A DNA stretch of 64,000 bases from assembly GCF_000280495.2 (NCBI RefSeq), contig NZ_CP018016.1:4526001-4590000 (forward strand), read 5' to 3'. A program made the position numbers and the translations under genes. Under the pieces are notes generated by a model. It was not told where the DNA came from. It made no database searches and saw only the letters and a list, made by a program, of their open reading frames with translations. Of the stretch, positions 8,362 through 19,286 are shown piece after piece. The first letter of the stretch is position 1. Each line of letters opens with the position of its first letter. The stretch comes from Kosakonia radicincitans DSM 16656 (GTDB lineage Bacteria > Pseudomonadota > Gammaproteobacteria > Enterobacterales > Enterobacteriaceae).

Positions 8362-9614
8362 TATGCGCGAACGGTATTGTCGCCAAAACCAATCCACTTA
8401 TAAGTGGTCAGCGCTTCTAAGCCCATCGGGCCGCGCGCGTGCAGTTTCTGCGTGCTGACAGCCACTTCCGCGCCAAGGCCAAACTGACCACCATCGGTAA
8501 AGCGCGTGGAGGCGTTCACATACACCGCCGAAGAATCCACTTCATTGATAAAGCGATCCGCATTGCGCAGCGAACGGGTCAGGATCGCGTCGGAGTGCTG
8601 TGTGCCGTGCTGGCGAATATGATCGATAGCCGCATCGAGATCGGCCACGATTTTCACATTCAGATCCAGCGACAGAAACTCGTCGTCGTACTGCTCCGCT
8701 TTCACTGCTTCCACTTTTGCCGGGCCGTTTTTCAGCAGCACCAGCGCCTGTTCATCGGCGTGGAGCGTCACGCCGCTTTCCGCCATCTGTTTGCTCAGCG
8801 CAGGCAGGAAAGTCGCGGCAATCCCCTGATGCACCAGCAGGGTTTCGACGGTGTTGCAGGTGCTTGGGCGCTGCGTTTTGGCATTGACGATCACCTTCAG
8901 CGCCGGTTCGATCTCGGCAGACTCATCCACCACGATATGACAGACGCCAATACCACCGGTGATGACCGGGATCGTTGACTGCTCGCGGCACAGCTTGTGC
9001 AGGCCAGCGCCGCCGCGCGGAATCAGCATGTCGATGTATTTATCCATGCGCAGCATTTGATTGACCAGTTCGCGCTCCGGGCTTTCAATCGCCTGTACCG
9101 CACCGGCAGGCAGGCCGCACTCTTCCAGCGCCTGTTGAATCACTTTTACCGTGGCCGCATTGGTGCGCCAGGTTTCTTTGCCACCGCGCAGGATTGCCGC
9201 ATTACCGGTTTTCAGGCACAGCGAAGCCACATCAACGGTCACGTTCGGGCGCGCTTCATAAATCACGCCGATAACGCCCAGCGGGACGCGACGGCGCTCA
9301 ATGCGCAGGCCGCTGTCCAGCAAACCGCCGTCGATCACCTGGCCGACCGGATCGGCCAGTTTGCAAACCTGACGAACATCGTCGGCGATCCCTTTTAAGC
9401 GCGCCGGGTTCAGCGCCAGACGGTCGAGCATCGCTTCGCTCAGGCCGTTACGGCGGGCTTCCAGCAGATCCTGTTCATTCGCCAGCAGGATCTCTTGCGA
9501 CTGCGCTTCCAGATAATCGGCGATTTTTTCCAGCACGCGATTTTTCTCGCGGCTGGAGAGCAATGCCAGTTTGTATGATGCTGCTTTCGCAGCAATGCCC
9601 ATTTGTTCCAGCAT
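8361..9614 (-). CDS. proA: Gamma-glutamyl phosphate reductase
   Basis: ProA reduces gamma-glutamyl phosphate to glutamate semialdehyde with NADPH, the second step of proline synthesis in the cytoplasm. The 417 residues equal the E. coli length. The aldehyde-dehydrogenase-fold motifs are present: [29 protein letters not shown], and the catalytic Cys253 in [13 protein letters not shown]. Its start lies 11 bp after the proB stop, the usual proBA operon spacing. A strong hairpin terminator follows immediately. Nothing is unusual in the gene itself; the chemoreceptor inserted between its end and thrW is the novelty. Confidence 0.98.
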   Translation of the reverse strand: MLEQMGIAAKAASYKLALLSSREKNRVLEKIADYLEAQSQEILLANEQDLLEARRNGLSEAMLDRLALNPARLKGIADDVRQVCKLADPVGQVIDGGLLDSGLRIERRRVPLGVIGVIYEARPNVTVDVASLCLKTGNAAILRGGKETWRTNAATVKVIQQALEECGLPAGAVQAIESPERELVNQMLRMDKYIDMLIPRGGAGLHKLCREQSTIPVITGGIGVCHIVVDESAEIEPALKVIVNAKTQRPSTCNTVETLLVHQGIAATFLPALSKQMAESGVTLHADEQALVLLKNGPAKVEAVKAEQYDDEFLSLDLNVKIVADLDAAIDHIRQHGTQHSDAILTRSLRNADRFINEVDSSAVYVNASTRFTDGGQFGLGAEVAVSTQKLHARGPMGLEALTTYKWIGFGDNTVRA

Positions 9615-9625
9615 ACTTCTGCTCC

Positions 9626-10729
9626 TTAACGGGTAATCATGTCGTCGCGGTGAACGGCGACAGGGCCATATTCATAGCCCAGAATGGCATCGATTTGCTG
9701 CGAATGATGCCCGGCAATACGGCGCAGCGCATCGCTGTTATAGCGGGTAACGCCATGGGCAATATCGCGCCCCTGCAAATTACAGATGCGGATCACTTCA
9801 CCACGGGAGAAGTTGCCTGTCACGCTTTTAATGCCTTTCGGCAATAGTGAACTGCCACGTTCAAGGATCGCGGCGGTAGCGCCTTCATCAACGGCGATCT
9901 CACCCGCTGGCGGTGCACCGAAGATCCAGCGTTTGCGGTTTTCCAGCGGCGAAGCTTGCGCGTGGAAACGCGTTCCCACGGAGATCCCCTCCATCACATC
10001 GCCAATCACGCCCGGTTTGCTGCCTGCGGCGATAATAGTGTCGATCCCGGCGCGGCAGGCGACATCGGCAGCCTGCAATTTGGTGCCCATTCCGCCAGTA
10101 CCAAGGCCAGAAACGCTGTCGCCCGCAATCGCGCGCAGGGCATCATCGATACCGTAAACATCTGTAATCAGTTCCGCATCCGGGTTGTTACGCGGATCCG
10201 CAGTGAACAGCCCCTGCTGATCGGTCAGCAGCAGCAGTTTATCCGCACCGGCCAGAATCGCTGCCAGCGCAGAAAGGTTATCGTTGTCGCCGACTTTGAT
10301 TTCCGCCGTCGCGACCGCGTCATTCTCGTTAATCACCGGCACGATATTGTTATCAAGCAGCGCACGCAGCGTGTCGCGAGCGTTAAGGAAGCGCTCTCTG
10401 TCTTCCATATCCGCGCGGGTCAGCAACATCTGCCCGACGTGAATACCGTAAATAGAAAACAGTTGTTCCCATAACTGAATCAAACGGCTCTGCCCGACCG
10501 CCGCCAGCAACTGTTTCGAAGCGATGGTGGCGGGTAATTCCGGGTAGCCCAGGTGTTCGCGCCCGGCGGCAATCGCCCCGGAAGTCACAATTACAATACG
10601 ATGCCCGGCGGCGTGCTGCTGCGCGCACTGGCGCACCAGTTCCACAATATGGGCGCGGTTCAGGCGGCGGGAACCGCCCGTTAAAACACTGGTGCCGAGT
10701 TTTACCACCAGCGTCTGGCTGTCACTCAT
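9626..10729 (-). CDS. proB: Glutamate 5-kinase
   Basis: ProB phosphorylates glutamate, the committed, proline-inhibited step of proline synthesis. The 367 residues match the E. coli length. An amino-acid kinase domain occupies about 1-255 ([55 protein letters not shown]) and a C-terminal PUA domain about 275-360. It is first in the proBA operon and divergent from phoE across about 295 bp. Confidence 0.98.
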   Translation of the reverse strand: MSDSQTLVVKLGTSVLTGGSRRLNRAHIVELVRQCAQQHAAGHRIVIVTSGAIAAGREHLGYPELPATIASKQLLAAVGQSRLIQLWEQLFSIYGIHVGQMLLTRADMEDRERFLNARDTLRALLDNNIVPVINENDAVATAEIKVGDNDNLSALAAILAGADKLLLLTDQQGLFTADPRNNPDAELITDVYGIDDALRAIAGDSVSGLGTGGMGTKLQAADVACRAGIDTIIAAGSKPGVIGDVMEGISVGTRFHAQASPLENRKRWIFGAPPAGEIAVDEGATAAILERGSSLLPKGIKSVTGNFSRGEVIRICNLQGRDIAHGVTRYNSDALRRIAGHHSQQIDAILGYEYGPVAVHRDDMITR

Positions 10730-10924
10730 GATTCTCTGCCGTTTTTAAGAAAAAATAAGAAATATCGATAGTCGTCAGACGTTGTAACAGGAGTCGCGGC
10801 GATTGCCAACCGTCAGTGCAATCAGGCCACTTTTTTGTTGCGCGGGATCAGCAAGCGTAACGGTAAATTTTGACGTTTTTATTGCAAACACACTAAAACA
10901 CAACTTTTTAAAATTATTCTCAAT

Positions 10925-10942
10925 TTGTCATAAATATTTAAT
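10925..10942 (+). promoter_or_regulatory. Probable PhoB box of phoE
   Basis: TTGTCATAAATATTTAAT is the degenerate counterpart of the two 7-bp halves (TTGTCAT, 4 bp, ATTTAAT) at the same distance from phoE as the E. coli pho box. The sequence downstream (AACCCTTCCTG, CACGGGGCA) also resembles the E. coli phoE leader. This implies induction by phosphate starvation through PhoB. Confidence 0.6.
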
Positions 10943-11024
10943 TTCAGAGCGATAAAACCCTTCCTGTTTTTCACGGGGCATATGCCCAGCGAATATTAGC
11001 GCGTTAGTTAAATCAGGAATCAAA

Positions 11025-12095
11025 ATGAAAAAGAGCACTCTGGCATTAATGGTAATGAGCGTTGTTGCTTCTGCATCCGTTCACGCAGCGGAAGTTTATA
11101 ACAAGAACGGCAACAAGCTGGATGTGTACGGCAAAGTGAAAGCCATGCACTACTTCAGCGACGATACCAGCAACGACGGTGATAAAACTTATGTTCGTTT
11201 CGGTTTCAAAGGCGAAACGCAGATTAACGATCAACTGACCGGTTATGGTCGTTGGGAAGCCGAATTTGCCGGTAACAACGACGAAGCCACCTCTGGTCAG
11301 AAAACCCGTCTGGCGTTTGCTGGCCTGAAAATGAAAGACTTTGGTTCTGTCGACTACGGTCGTAACCTGGGCGTGCTGTACGACGTGGCTGCCGTAACCG
11401 ATATGTTCCCGGAATTCGGTGGCGACGGTCTGGCCCGTACCGATAACTTCATGACCAAACGCACCACGGGCGTTGCAACTTACCGCAACACCGACTTCTT
11501 CGGTCTGGTTGACGGTCTGGATATGTCCCTGCAATACCAGGGTAAAAACGAAAACGGCCGCAGCAGCGTCATCAAACAGAACGGTGACGGCTGGGGTACT
11601 TCTCTGGCGTACGATTTCGGCGGCAGCCCGGTTACGCTGATCGGCGCTTATGCCAACTCTGACCGTACTAACGCACAGAATACTTCTCTGGCGCTGGGCC
11701 GCGGCGAGAAAGCAGAAGCCTGGGCAACTGGCGTGAAATATGACGCGAACAACCTGTACATCGCCACCATGTACGGCGTGTCTTACAACATGACGCCGAT
11801 CTCTTCCAGCACCGGTTTTGCGAATAAAGCGCAGGACTTTGAAGCGGTGATCCAGTACCAGTTCGACTTCGGTCTGCGTCCGTCCCTGGGCTATGTGCTG
11901 ACCAAAGGGAAAGACATCGAAAACGGTATCGGCGACGAAGATCTGGTTAACTACATCGACGTTGGCGCAACTTACTACTTCAACAAAAACATCTCTGCGA
12001 TGGTGGATTACAAAATCAACCAGATCAAAGATGACAACAAACTGGGCATCAGCAGCGACGATATCGTAGCCGTTGCCGTAACCTACCAGTTCTAA
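11025..12095 (+). CDS. phoE: Outer-membrane phosphoporin PhoE
   Basis: This trimeric, anion-preferring general porin is made under phosphate starvation. The 356 residues start with a 21-residue signal peptide ([21 protein letters not shown]), followed by [16 protein letters not shown], the universal start of enterobacterial porins. The eyelet-loop motif PEFGGDG and the C-terminal YQF, needed for barrel assembly, are present. It is about five residues longer than E. coli PhoE (351), consistent with loop variation. Assignment to PhoE rather than OmpC/OmpF rests on position (between proB and crl), the PhoB-like box and overall similarity. AGGAA lies upstream of ATG 11025. Confidence 0.94.
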   Translation: MKKSTLALMVMSVVASASVHAAEVYNKNGNKLDVYGKVKAMHYFSDDTSNDGDKTYVRFGFKGETQINDQLTGYGRWEAEFAGNNDEATSGQKTRLAFAGLKMKDFGSVDYGRNLGVLYDVAAVTDMFPEFGGDGLARTDNFMTKRTTGVATYRNTDFFGLVDGLDMSLQYQGKNENGRSSVIKQNGDGWGTSLAYDFGGSPVTLIGAYANSDRTNAQNTSLALGRGEKAEAWATGVKYDANNLYIATMYGVSYNMTPISSSTGFANKAQDFEAVIQYQFDFGLRPSLGYVLTKGKDIENGIGDEDLVNYIDVGATYYFNKNISAMVDYKINQIKDDNKLGISSDDIVAVAVTYQF

Positions 12096-12126
12096 GTTTT
12101 TGAACCCGCAACACCCTCGTTATATT

Positions 12127-12153
12127 AATGCCCTCGGCTGAGGGCATTTCTTT
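12127..12153 (+). terminator. Rho-independent terminator of phoE
   Basis: AATGCCCTC-GGCT-GAGGGCATT followed by TCTTT, 32 bp after the phoE stop. Confidence 0.8.
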
Positions 12154-12186
12154 AACCTGATTCAGGTTACAAGCTGGCCAGTGCCA

Positions 12187-12222
12187 GAAACCCGATACGT
12201 GAAAGGCGATCGGGCTTTTTTT
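12187..12222 (+). terminator. Second hairpin with T-run between phoE and crl
   Basis: CCCGAT pairs with ATCGGG across a 12-nt loop and is followed by CTTTTTTTATT on the plus strand. It may back up the phoE terminator. Confidence 0.5.
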
Positions 12223-12236
12223 ATTCAGGGGGGAAT

Positions 12237-12635
12237 TTACGCGGTGAGTTTCAACGACTCTTTGAAATTATCGGCAGGTTCCAGCTTCAGCTCTAAGGAC
12301 GCCAGCATCGTACGCGCCCGTTCGTGGAAATCACGTAGCGTCTGTTCGAGGCGATCGACCACTTCCTGGTCTTTAATTGCCGTCGGCTTCCAGTGCCCTT
12401 CTTTATCAAACAGACCAAACTGATAACGATAGGTAAAACGTGTTTCCTGCGCTTCCATTTCCATCCACCATCCCCAAAACTCGCGTTTCTCCGGCGCTGG
12501 TTTTACGTTGACGCAAACAGCCAGGCAATCAAAGAAAAAGCGGTTATCTTCGCACTGCTCTTCGCGGATATAAGGCCCAAGCGCAGTAAATTTTTTAACC
12601 AGTCTGCTTTTCGGATGTCCACTCGGTAACGTCAT
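12237..12635 (-). CDS. crl: Sigma factor-binding protein Crl
   Basis: Crl binds sigma-S and helps it join core RNA polymerase, favouring stationary-phase, curli and other RpoS genes. The 132 residues agree with the family length. Characteristic stretches include [32 protein letters not shown] and [12 protein letters not shown]. It is an isolated minus-strand gene convergent with phoE and upstream of nothing obvious, as in E. coli where crl lies beside phoE. No oddity is seen. Confidence 0.97.
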   Translation of the reverse strand: MTLPSGHPKSRLVKKFTALGPYIREEQCEDNRFFFDCLAVCVNVKPAPEKREFWGWWMEMEAQETRFTYRYQFGLFDKEGHWKPTAIKDQEVVDRLEQTLRDFHERARTMLASLELKLEPADNFKESLKLTA

Positions 12636-12692
12636 TGCGATCTCCTTTTGTGAAGCAACTGTTTTACCAAATCAATAGAATTTATCAATCTA

Positions 12693-13937
12693 TTAACGGA
12701 AATGATGGTTGATCCAACCAGTTATTTGCTCCAACGCCTTATCAAAATTGCGATAGACCGGATTGAAGGGGATCTCCAACAGTTTGCCCTCACTCGATGA
12801 CGTACTGATTAAACGCGACTCCTCTTCCGGGCTGAACGGATCGTTTTGCCAGAAGCCGGAAAGCATCGGCGTTGGACAACGCCGTCCGAGCAGACCCTGA
12901 GTTTTCAGGGAGTAGCGGTTCAACTCAACGCGCAGCGCCTCATCGGAAGCATCATGCATCCCCAGACGGCTGGCCAGCACATCAAGATACATTTCCGGCA
13001 CCCGCCCCTGGCGTAACGGCTCGTTAAGCAGCGAATGCACCACCGGCCCCAGACACGCCACCGCTTTCAGGCGCGGCGCTTCCAGATAAGCCAGGCGTAC
13101 CGCCACGTTTGCGCCAAAACGGAAGCCAAACGCCGCTACTCGCGTATGATCGACCCACGGAATATTCGGCAGCGCTTTCAAAACATGCTGATGCAGCAGG
13201 CTCGAATCCTGGGTTAATTTCCATTTCGACGAAAAGCCGACAGAAGGCATATCCAGCGTCAACATCGCCATCCCCTGCGGAGCGAAGTAACGCTCATAGA
13301 GGGTGTAGTAATCGATTTGCAGGCCATCCAGCCCACCACACATTAATACCGTCGGGAAAGGGCCGTCGCCTGGCGGCATATGCAAAAAGCCGGTCACCGG
13401 CGAACCGCCCGGAATGCTGAACTGCATCTCTTTGAGCGCCCCAGGCAGACGCTGCGCCGCCTCTTCATAGGCGCGATTCGCCAGCGCCTGCGCCTGCTCG
13501 GCCAGAACATCGCCTTTGATGTGCGGATAAGCCGCCAGGCTGTACAGGCTGGAGGCATGCAGCCAGTGGCGACCGCTCTGCGTCGCGTCCTGCTCCTGCA
13601 TCGCCTTTTGCTGCCAGAGCATCGCCTGTGTGGACCATTCGTAGATCCAGTTACCGCTGCGGTAACCCACCACCGTATCGTACAGTTCCGGATCGGTGTG
13701 CTCGGCCTGGCTTATCACAATGCGCGACTGCACTTCGAGGATCTCGCGAGCATCAATACCGCGCCAAATCCACATTAAGCGGTTGAGCATGCGATACCAG
13801 TGCGGGACGTTTTTACCATCCAGCGTTGATAGGACCTGCGGCTGCGTGCCAGCGTTGAACCGACGTACCAGTGTTGATGTTTCCGGATGCTTGAAACGGG
13901 GTTTGAACAGGGTTTCGCTAAGATTGGCTTGTGACAT
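12693..13937 (-). CDS. frsA: Alpha/beta-hydrolase FrsA (fermentation-respiration switch protein)
   Basis: The 414 residues equal E. coli FrsA (YafA), a cytosolic alpha/beta-hydrolase-fold protein reported to bind unphosphorylated enzyme IIA-Glc and to have esterase-like activity. The hydrolase core with [14 protein letters not shown] and [17 protein letters not shown] is evident in the middle and C-terminal half. It lies between crl and gpt in conserved order, all on the minus strand. It has its own start with no overlap, so it is probably monocistronic. Confidence 0.95.
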   Translation of the reverse strand: MSQANLSETLFKPRFKHPETSTLVRRFNAGTQPQVLSTLDGKNVPHWYRMLNRLMWIWRGIDAREILEVQSRIVISQAEHTDPELYDTVVGYRSGNWIYEWSTQAMLWQQKAMQEQDATQSGRHWLHASSLYSLAAYPHIKGDVLAEQAQALANRAYEEAAQRLPGALKEMQFSIPGGSPVTGFLHMPPGDGPFPTVLMCGGLDGLQIDYYTLYERYFAPQGMAMLTLDMPSVGFSSKWKLTQDSSLLHQHVLKALPNIPWVDHTRVAAFGFRFGANVAVRLAYLEAPRLKAVACLGPVVHSLLNEPLRQGRVPEMYLDVLASRLGMHDASDEALRVELNRYSLKTQGLLGRRCPTPMLSGFWQNDPFSPEEESRLISTSSSEGKLLEIPFNPVYRNFDKALEQITGWINHHFR

Positions 13938-13999
13938 CGCGCAGCCTCCATGTATCTATCACTGGAGGTTATTGTAACCTGAGGTGCTACAAAATGAAC

Positions 14000-14022
14000 A
14001 ACGCCCGGTAGAACCGGGCGTT
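14000..14022 (-). terminator. Hairpin terminator after gpt
   Basis: AACGCCCGG and CCGGGCGTT form a perfect 9-bp stem just beyond the gpt stop. The T-run on the minus strand is weak (GTTCATTTTG). Confidence 0.6.
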
Positions 14023-14041
14023 AGCAGAACGTGCGGGGGGA

Positions 14042-14500
14042 TTAGCGGCCGCTGATAGGCGGAACAAAAACCACGCCCATATCCCACGGCTGTTCAATCC
14101 AGGTATCCTGCGGGATATCAATAACATAATCGTCAACCAGCGGACGACCTGCCGGTTTGGCGAAGATGGTGACGAAGTGCGCTTTCGGATACATTTCACG
14201 AATCGCCACCGCTGTACCGCCGGTATCGACCAGATCGTCAATCACGATAAAGCCTTCACCATCGCCTTCCGCACGTTTCAGCACTTTCAATTCGCGCTGG
14301 TTATCGTGGTCGTAGCTGGAAATGCAAACGGTATCAACATGACGAATGCCCAACTCACGCGCCAGTAATGCGCCCGGTACCAGACCGCCGCGGCTTACGG
14401 CGATAATGCCTTTCCATTGTTCTGAAGGCATCAGTCGGGCGGCCAGTTTGCGTGCGTGAATCTGCAACATGTCCCAGGTGACGACGTATTTTTCGCTCAT
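14042..14500 (-). CDS. gpt: Xanthine-guanine phosphoribosyltransferase
   Basis: Gpt salvages xanthine and guanine (weakly hypoxanthine) with PRPP to make nucleotides; it is a tetramer near the inner membrane. The 152 residues match E. coli exactly in length. The PRPP-binding signature [14 protein letters not shown] is at about residue 84-97, with the purine-binding segment near WIEQPWDMG. It is divergent from pepD across about 260 bp, as in E. coli. Confidence 0.98.
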   Translation of the reverse strand: MSEKYVVTWDMLQIHARKLAARLMPSEQWKGIIAVSRGGLVPGALLARELGIRHVDTVCISSYDHDNQRELKVLKRAEGDGEGFIVIDDLVDTGGTAVAIREMYPKAHFVTIFAKPAGRPLVDDYVIDIPQDTWIEQPWDMGVVFVPPISGR

Positions 14501-14759
14501 GTGAAGTGTCCCAGCCCGTGTTTTACGGCTTAAAAAGTATTCCAGGGGAAAATAGGTTGCGCGAGATTATAGAGATCTGCGGCACTAAAAACCAGTATTA
14601 CCCGGCATTAGCGGCGCTTTTTCCACGTTTACAGGCTCGCAGTCTGGCAAGAAAGTGTTATTCTCAACGCCATCTCGCAAGGCGCTCTTGCGATGCCTGT
14701 TTATTTAACCCAGTGACCTGCAAGGTAAGTTTCGCAGGCTCTTTGTAAGGAGACTCATC

Positions 14760-16217
14760 GTGTCTGAACTGTCTCAACTATCGCCACAGCCGCTGTGGGA
14801 TATTTTTGCCAAAATCTGTTCTATTCCGCACCCGTCCTACCATGAAGAACAACTCGCCGAACATATTATGGGCTGGGCGAAGGAAAAAGGTCTCCACGCA
14901 GAGCGCGACCAGGTGGGCAACATCCTGATCCGCAAGCCGGCCACCACCGGCATGGAAAATCGCAAACCGGTCGTATTGCAGGCGCACCTGGACATGGTGC
15001 CGCAGAAAAATAACGACACCGTTCACGACTTCACCACCGATCCGATTCGCCCTTATATCGATGGTGAATGGGTTAAAGCGCGCGGCACCACGCTCGGCGC
15101 GGATAACGGCATCGGTATGGCCTCTGCGCTGGCCGTGCTGGCCGATTCCACCGTGCAACACGGCCCGCTGGAAGTGCTGCTGACCATGACCGAAGAAGCG
15201 GGTATGGACGGCGCGTTTGGTTTGCAGGCCAACTGGCTGCAGGCAGACATTCTGATTAACACCGACTCTGAAGAAGAGGGTGAAATCTACATGGGCTGCG
15301 CGGGCGGGATCGATTTTATCACCACCCTGCCGCTGACCCGCGAAGCCGTACCGGCCGGTTATGAAACCTTCAAACTGACGCTGAAAGGCCTGAAAGGCGG
15401 CCACTCCGGCGCAGAAATTCATGTCGGTCTGGGCAACGCCAACAAACTGCTGGCGCGCTTCCTGGCCGGACACGCAGCGGAACTGGATCTGCGTCTGCTT
15501 GATTTTACCGGCGGCACCCTGCGCAATGCGATCCCGCGCGAAGCAATTGCCGTAGTTGCTGTTCCGGCCGCTAACGCCGCGCAGCTCAAAACGCTGGCCA
15601 GCACGTACCAGGCAATCCTGAAAAACGAGCTGGAGATGAAAGAGAAGAACCTGGTGGTGCTGCTGGAAAGCGCAAGCAGCGATAAAGCCGCACTGACCAC
15701 CGCTTCCCGCAACACGTTTGTTCGCCTGCTGAACGCCACGCCAAACGGCGTCATTCGTAACTCCGACGTGGCAAAAGGCGTGGTTGAAACCTCGCTGAAC
15801 GTCGGCGTGGTTACCCTGCAGGACGACAGCGCGGAAATCATCTGCCTGATCCGTTCGCTGGTCGATAGCGGTAAAGATTACGTGGTGAGCATGCTGGAAT
15901 CGCTGGGCGCGCTGGCTGGCGCGAAAACGGCGCCGAAAGGCGGCTACCCAGGCTGGCAGCCAGACGCGCATTCGCCGGTAATGGCGCTGGTGCGTGAGAC
16001 TTATCAGCGTTTGTTCAACAAAACGCCGAACATTCAGGTGATCCACGCAGGTCTGGAGTGCGGTCTGTTCAAAAAACCGTACCCGAACATGGACATGGTC
16101 TCCATTGGGCCAACCATCACTGGCCCGCACTCTCCGGATGAGCAAGTGCATATCGAAAGCGTGGGCCACTACTGGACGCTGCTGACCGAGCTGCTGAAAG
16201 CGATTCCGGCAAAATAA
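14760..16217 (+). CDS. pepD: Aminoacyl-histidine dipeptidase (peptidase D)
   Basis: PepD is a cytosolic Zn-dependent M20-family dipeptidase that splits dipeptides including carnosine-like Xaa-His. The 485 residues match E. coli. Metal-site motifs HLDMVPQ, GADNGIGMA, TEEAGMDGAFGL and NTDSEEEGE are present in the N-terminal catalytic part, with the dimerisation domain inserted (KLTLKGLKGGHSGAEIH). Translation starts at GTG 14760 behind AAGGAG, as in E. coli. A 485-codon open frame on the opposite strand is a shadow. Confidence 0.98.
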   Translation: MSELSQLSPQPLWDIFAKICSIPHPSYHEEQLAEHIMGWAKEKGLHAERDQVGNILIRKPATTGMENRKPVVLQAHLDMVPQKNNDTVHDFTTDPIRPYIDGEWVKARGTTLGADNGIGMASALAVLADSTVQHGPLEVLLTMTEEAGMDGAFGLQANWLQADILINTDSEEEGEIYMGCAGGIDFITTLPLTREAVPAGYETFKLTLKGLKGGHSGAEIHVGLGNANKLLARFLAGHAAELDLRLLDFTGGTLRNAIPREAIAVVAVPAANAAQLKTLASTYQAILKNELEMKEKNLVVLLESASSDKAALTTASRNTFVRLLNATPNGVIRNSDVAKGVVETSLNVGVVTLQDDSAEIICLIRSLVDSGKDYVVSMLESLGALAGAKTAPKGGYPGWQPDAHSPVMALVRETYQRLFNKTPNIQVIHAGLECGLFKKPYPNMDMVSIGPTITGPHSPDEQVHIESVGHYWTLLTELLKAIPAK

Positions 16218-16223
16218 GCCCGC

Positions 16224-16252
16224 TGTCCGCGCCACCCGGCGCGGACATTCAT
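16224..16252. terminator. Hairpin between convergent pepD and dinB
   Basis: TGTCCGCGCC-ACCC-GGCGCGGACA followed by TTCATTT on the plus strand, between the two convergent stop codons. Confidence 0.7.
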
Positions 16253-17308
16253 TTATAACCCCAGCACCAGTTGCCGCTCCAGTTGCGGATCCAGTAACGT
16301 CACATGCAGCCCTACCAGCCGCACACCGCGCCCGCCGCGACGCTCATCCCACGTTTTCCGCGCCGTTATCAGTAGATCCTCTTTATTTAAGCGTGGCCAG
16401 ACATGTTCCTGGGTGGTGAGCTGAAAATCATTAAACTTCAGCTTTACGCCCTGGCGGGCAATCAGCAAATCCGGCTTCACTTTTGCCAGCCGTCGCTCCA
16501 GCTCCGGGTATAAATGCTCAATAATCGCTTCGCACTCTTCCCAGTGGTGAATATCGTCTGCCAGCGTGCGCTCCACGCCGACCGATTTACGTAACCGCTC
16601 ACTACTGATTTCCCGCTCATCAATCCCCTGGCTGCGCTCCCACAAAATACGGCCAAATTTACCAAAGCGTTTAAGCAACATCGCCAGATCGCTGCGCTGA
16701 ACATCTTCACAGGTGCGCAGCCCCAGCGTCTCCAGTTTTGCCGCCGACACTTTGCCGACGCCCGGGATCTTGCTTAGCGGCAGCGTGCGGAGAAATTGCG
16801 GAACGTCCGCTGGCGTAATCACGTACTGGCCGTTGGGTTTATTGAGATCGGAGGCAATTTTGGCGAGAAACTTCACCGGCGCCACGCCCGCCGAAGCCGT
16901 CAGTTGTGTTTCATTAAAAATAGTCTGACGGATCTCCTGCGCCATCAGAGTTGCCGAACCGTGGCAGTGCGGGCTGTCGGTAACATCCAGATAGGCTTCA
17001 TCCAGCGAAAGCGGTTCAATCAACGTCGTGTAGCGGGAAAAGATCTCGCGGATCTGATTTGACGCTTCTTTATAAGCATCAAAACGGCCGGGCAGAAGAG
17101 TAAGGTGAGGACAAAGTTTCAGCGCCATCGCCGTGGGCATTGCGCTGCGCACGCCAAATTTACGCGCCGGATAATTGGCGGTGCTGATAACGCCACGCTT
17201 AACGCGGCTGCCGCCAATGGCGATGGGGATGTCGTGCAGGACGGGGTTATCGCGCATCTCGACCGCCGCGAAAAAGCAATCCATATCGACATGTATGATT
17301 TTGCGCAT
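16253..17308 (-). CDS. dinB: DNA polymerase IV (Y-family translesion polymerase)
   Basis: DinB is an SOS-induced, error-prone polymerase that bypasses N2-dG adducts. ATG 17308 gives 351 residues, the E. coli length; the longer open frame to 17347 would read through the LexA box and is rejected. Catalytic carboxylates are visible: Asp8 in [13 protein letters not shown] and the Asp-Glu pair in SLDEAYLDV near residue 103. Helix-hairpin-helix ([14 protein letters not shown]) and little-finger domains follow. The C-terminal QLVLGL is the beta-clamp-binding peptide. A LexA-type operator sits 21 bp upstream. Confidence 0.98.
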   Translation of the reverse strand: MRKIIHVDMDCFFAAVEMRDNPVLHDIPIAIGGSRVKRGVISTANYPARKFGVRSAMPTAMALKLCPHLTLLPGRFDAYKEASNQIREIFSRYTTLIEPLSLDEAYLDVTDSPHCHGSATLMAQEIRQTIFNETQLTASAGVAPVKFLAKIASDLNKPNGQYVITPADVPQFLRTLPLSKIPGVGKVSAAKLETLGLRTCEDVQRSDLAMLLKRFGKFGRILWERSQGIDEREISSERLRKSVGVERTLADDIHHWEECEAIIEHLYPELERRLAKVKPDLLIARQGVKLKFNDFQLTTQEHVWPRLNKEDLLITARKTWDERRGGRGVRLVGLHVTLLDPQLERQLVLGL

Positions 17309-17328
17309 GCGTACGCCCTCACAGAACA

Positions 17329-17344
17329 CTGGATAAGTATACAG
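17329..17344 (-). promoter_or_regulatory. LexA box of dinB
   Basis: On the minus strand CTGTATACTTATCCAG fits CTGT-N8-ACAG with one change and closely resembles the E. coli dinB operator. It implies SOS control. Confidence 0.85.
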
Positions 17345-17660
17345 CATATGCCATTGAAATGAGAAGCCAGTGCGTAAAACCGCCGAAAAGAGGGTAATTT
17401 GATGGTTACTTCTGCCGTTTTAGTTTCATAATAACCACCAGCTAAACGGCCAGGTATTTGAAACGCAAAACAGAACACAATTTGCGCGATGGCGAAAATA
17501 TCGCCAAAAAAAGATGAAGCGTGAAAGATGAACTCTATTCTGGCTTGCGAAAAAATGCCGTAATGCTAATGTGGGCGCACCGAAACAGATTAGTCTGAAT
17601 TTTGGGCATCTTTTGCCGTCCTGGCAATGTGGTACTCGCTTTATCAAGGAAACAAGTTGT
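17345..17660. other. Non-coding gap dinB-dpaA
   Basis: No supportable gene. It contains the divergent promoters of dinB and dpaA. An open frame on the minus strand (17426-17758) lacks a ribosome site and overlaps dpaA. Confidence 0.5.
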
Positions 17661-18398
17661 ATGCGCAAAATCGCATTGTTTATTGCGATGCTTCTGATCC
17701 CGTGCGTCTCGTTCGCTGGCTTAATGGGCAGCAACAGTTCAATTACGCCGGTAAGCAAAGAATATAAGCAGCAGTTAATGGGGTCGCCGGTTTATATCCA
17801 AATCTTCAAAGAAGAACGCACCCTTGATCTCTACGTCAAAATGGGCGAGCAATACCAACTGCTCGACAGCTATAAAATCTGCAATTACTCCGGCGGTCTC
17901 GGCCCGAAACAGCGCCAGGGTGATTTTAAAAGCCCGGAAGGGTTTTACTCCATTCAGCGTAATCAGTTGAAGCCGGACAGCCGCTTCTACAAAGCGATCA
18001 ACATTGGTTTTCCGAATACCTATGACCGCGCCCACGGCTATGAAGGCAAGTACCTGATGATCCACGGCGCCTGCGTCTCGATTGGCTGCTACGCCATGAC
18101 GGATTCGAACATTGATGAGATCTTCCAGTTTGTGACCGCCGCGCTGGTCTTTGGGCAGCCGAACGTGCAACTGAGCATCTATCCGTTCCGCATGACCGAC
18201 GCCAATATGCAGCGTCACAAATATTCGACCTATGCGGATTTCTGGAAACAGCTGAAGCCGGGTTACGACTATTTTGCCACCACCCACCAGCCGCCGGTTG
18301 TCTCGGTTGTGGATGGTCGCTATGTCGTCAGCAAGCCGCTGAACACCGCAGTTCAGCCACAGCTGGCGTCAAACTACGCGCTCCCCCAGGCAAAATAA
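17661..18398 (+). CDS. dpaA: L,D-transpeptidase-fold peptidoglycan amidase DpaA (YafK)
   Basis: In E. coli this periplasmic YkuD-fold enzyme releases Braun lipoprotein from peptidoglycan. From ATG 17661 (AAGGA site) it has 245 residues with a signal peptide ([20 protein letters not shown]). The YkuD catalytic motif is visible as [16 protein letters not shown], with the His and the GC Cys. The frame is open back to 17571, but that start would bury the signal peptide. It converges on yafJ, and the two coding regions overlap by 30 bp at their 3' ends. Confidence 0.93.
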   Translation: MRKIALFIAMLLIPCVSFAGLMGSNSSITPVSKEYKQQLMGSPVYIQIFKEERTLDLYVKMGEQYQLLDSYKICNYSGGLGPKQRQGDFKSPEGFYSIQRNQLKPDSRFYKAINIGFPNTYDRAHGYEGKYLMIHGACVSIGCYAMTDSNIDEIFQFVTAALVFGQPNVQLSIYPFRMTDANMQRHKYSTYADFWKQLKPGYDYFATTHQPPVVSVVDGRYVVSKPLNTAVQPQLASNYALPQAK

Positions 18399-19136
18399 TG
18401 CCCACTCGCCTGGCATAATCTTTTGCCAGGTTTCGTTGCCGGTTAACGGCTGGGTGGCAATCACGGTAACCACATCGTTCGGTGTGGTTTCCCGCTGAAA
18501 ATCAATTTCAACATCCTGATCCAGCAGCTTCGCCACACCAAACGGCGCACGCCGGGTGATCCAGAACAGATTCGTCGAGCAGAACGCCATCACGTAGCGC
18601 CCGTCCGATAACAGCATGTTGAAAACGCCCTTCTCGCGCAGTTGCGTTGCCAGCGAGGCAATGTACTTAAACACCGCCGTCATATTGCCCGGCGTACGCG
18701 GATAGCGTTCCGTAAGCTTATGCAGCAACCAGCAGAACGCTTTTTCGCTGTCGGTTTCGCCAATCGGACGAAAATTGCCAGTCTCCAGCGATTTATAGCC
18801 GCTCAGTTGACCGTTGTGTGCGTAAGTCCAGTTGCGGCCCCACAGCTCACGAGTGAACGGATGGGTATTTTCCAGCGCCACTTCGCCACGGTTAGCCTGG
18901 CGAATATGCGCCACTACCGAGCGGGACTTGATCGGATAGTCCTGCACCAGCTTCGCGATCGGGGAGTTAAAACTCGGTTGCGGATCCTTGAACGTGCGAC
19001 AGCCCTTGCCCTCATAAAAAGTGATGCCCCAGCCGTCTTTATGCGGCCCGGTTCCACCACCGCGCTGGACAAGCCCGGTAAAACTAAAACAGATATCGGT
19101 CGGCACATTGGCGCTCATACCGAGCAGTTCGCACAT
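18369..19136 (-). CDS. yafJ: Class II glutamine amidotransferase-like protein YafJ
   Basis: From ATG 19136 the protein is 255 residues and starts [14 protein letters not shown]. Cys2 becomes the N-terminal nucleophile after Met removal, as in Ntn-type glutaminase (GATase type 2) domains. The motifs [24 protein letters not shown] and GETDSEKAF resemble the glutamine-binding region. No synthase domain follows, so the acceptor is unknown. The upstream frame to 19250 is rejected because the Cys would no longer be N-terminal. It overlaps dpaA tail to tail by 30 bp. Confidence 0.92.
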   Translation of the reverse strand: MCELLGMSANVPTDICFSFTGLVQRGGGTGPHKDGWGITFYEGKGCRTFKDPQPSFNSPIAKLVQDYPIKSRSVVAHIRQANRGEVALENTHPFTRELWGRNWTYAHNGQLSGYKSLETGNFRPIGETDSEKAFCWLLHKLTERYPRTPGNMTAVFKYIASLATQLREKGVFNMLLSDGRYVMAFCSTNLFWITRRAPFGVAKLLDQDVEIDFQRETTPNDVVTVIATQPLTGNETWQKIMPGEWALFCLGERVV

Positions 19137-19286
19137 ACTCACCCCCAAAAACGCCTTAATTCTGGGAAGGCGTAATTGTTGCAGCCAGTTTGAACACGGA
19201 CAGCGCGGAAAAACCGGAGCGTACACGAAGTACGGGAGGATTTTGAGCACTGCCCAGGTTCAAAATGGCAAATAAAATAGCCGTCC

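Noticed and set aside
14778..16235. 485-codon open frame antisense to pepD
   Set aside because: It mirrors pepD codon by codon, is Gln/Arg/His-rich, has no ribosome site, and pepD is unmistakable.
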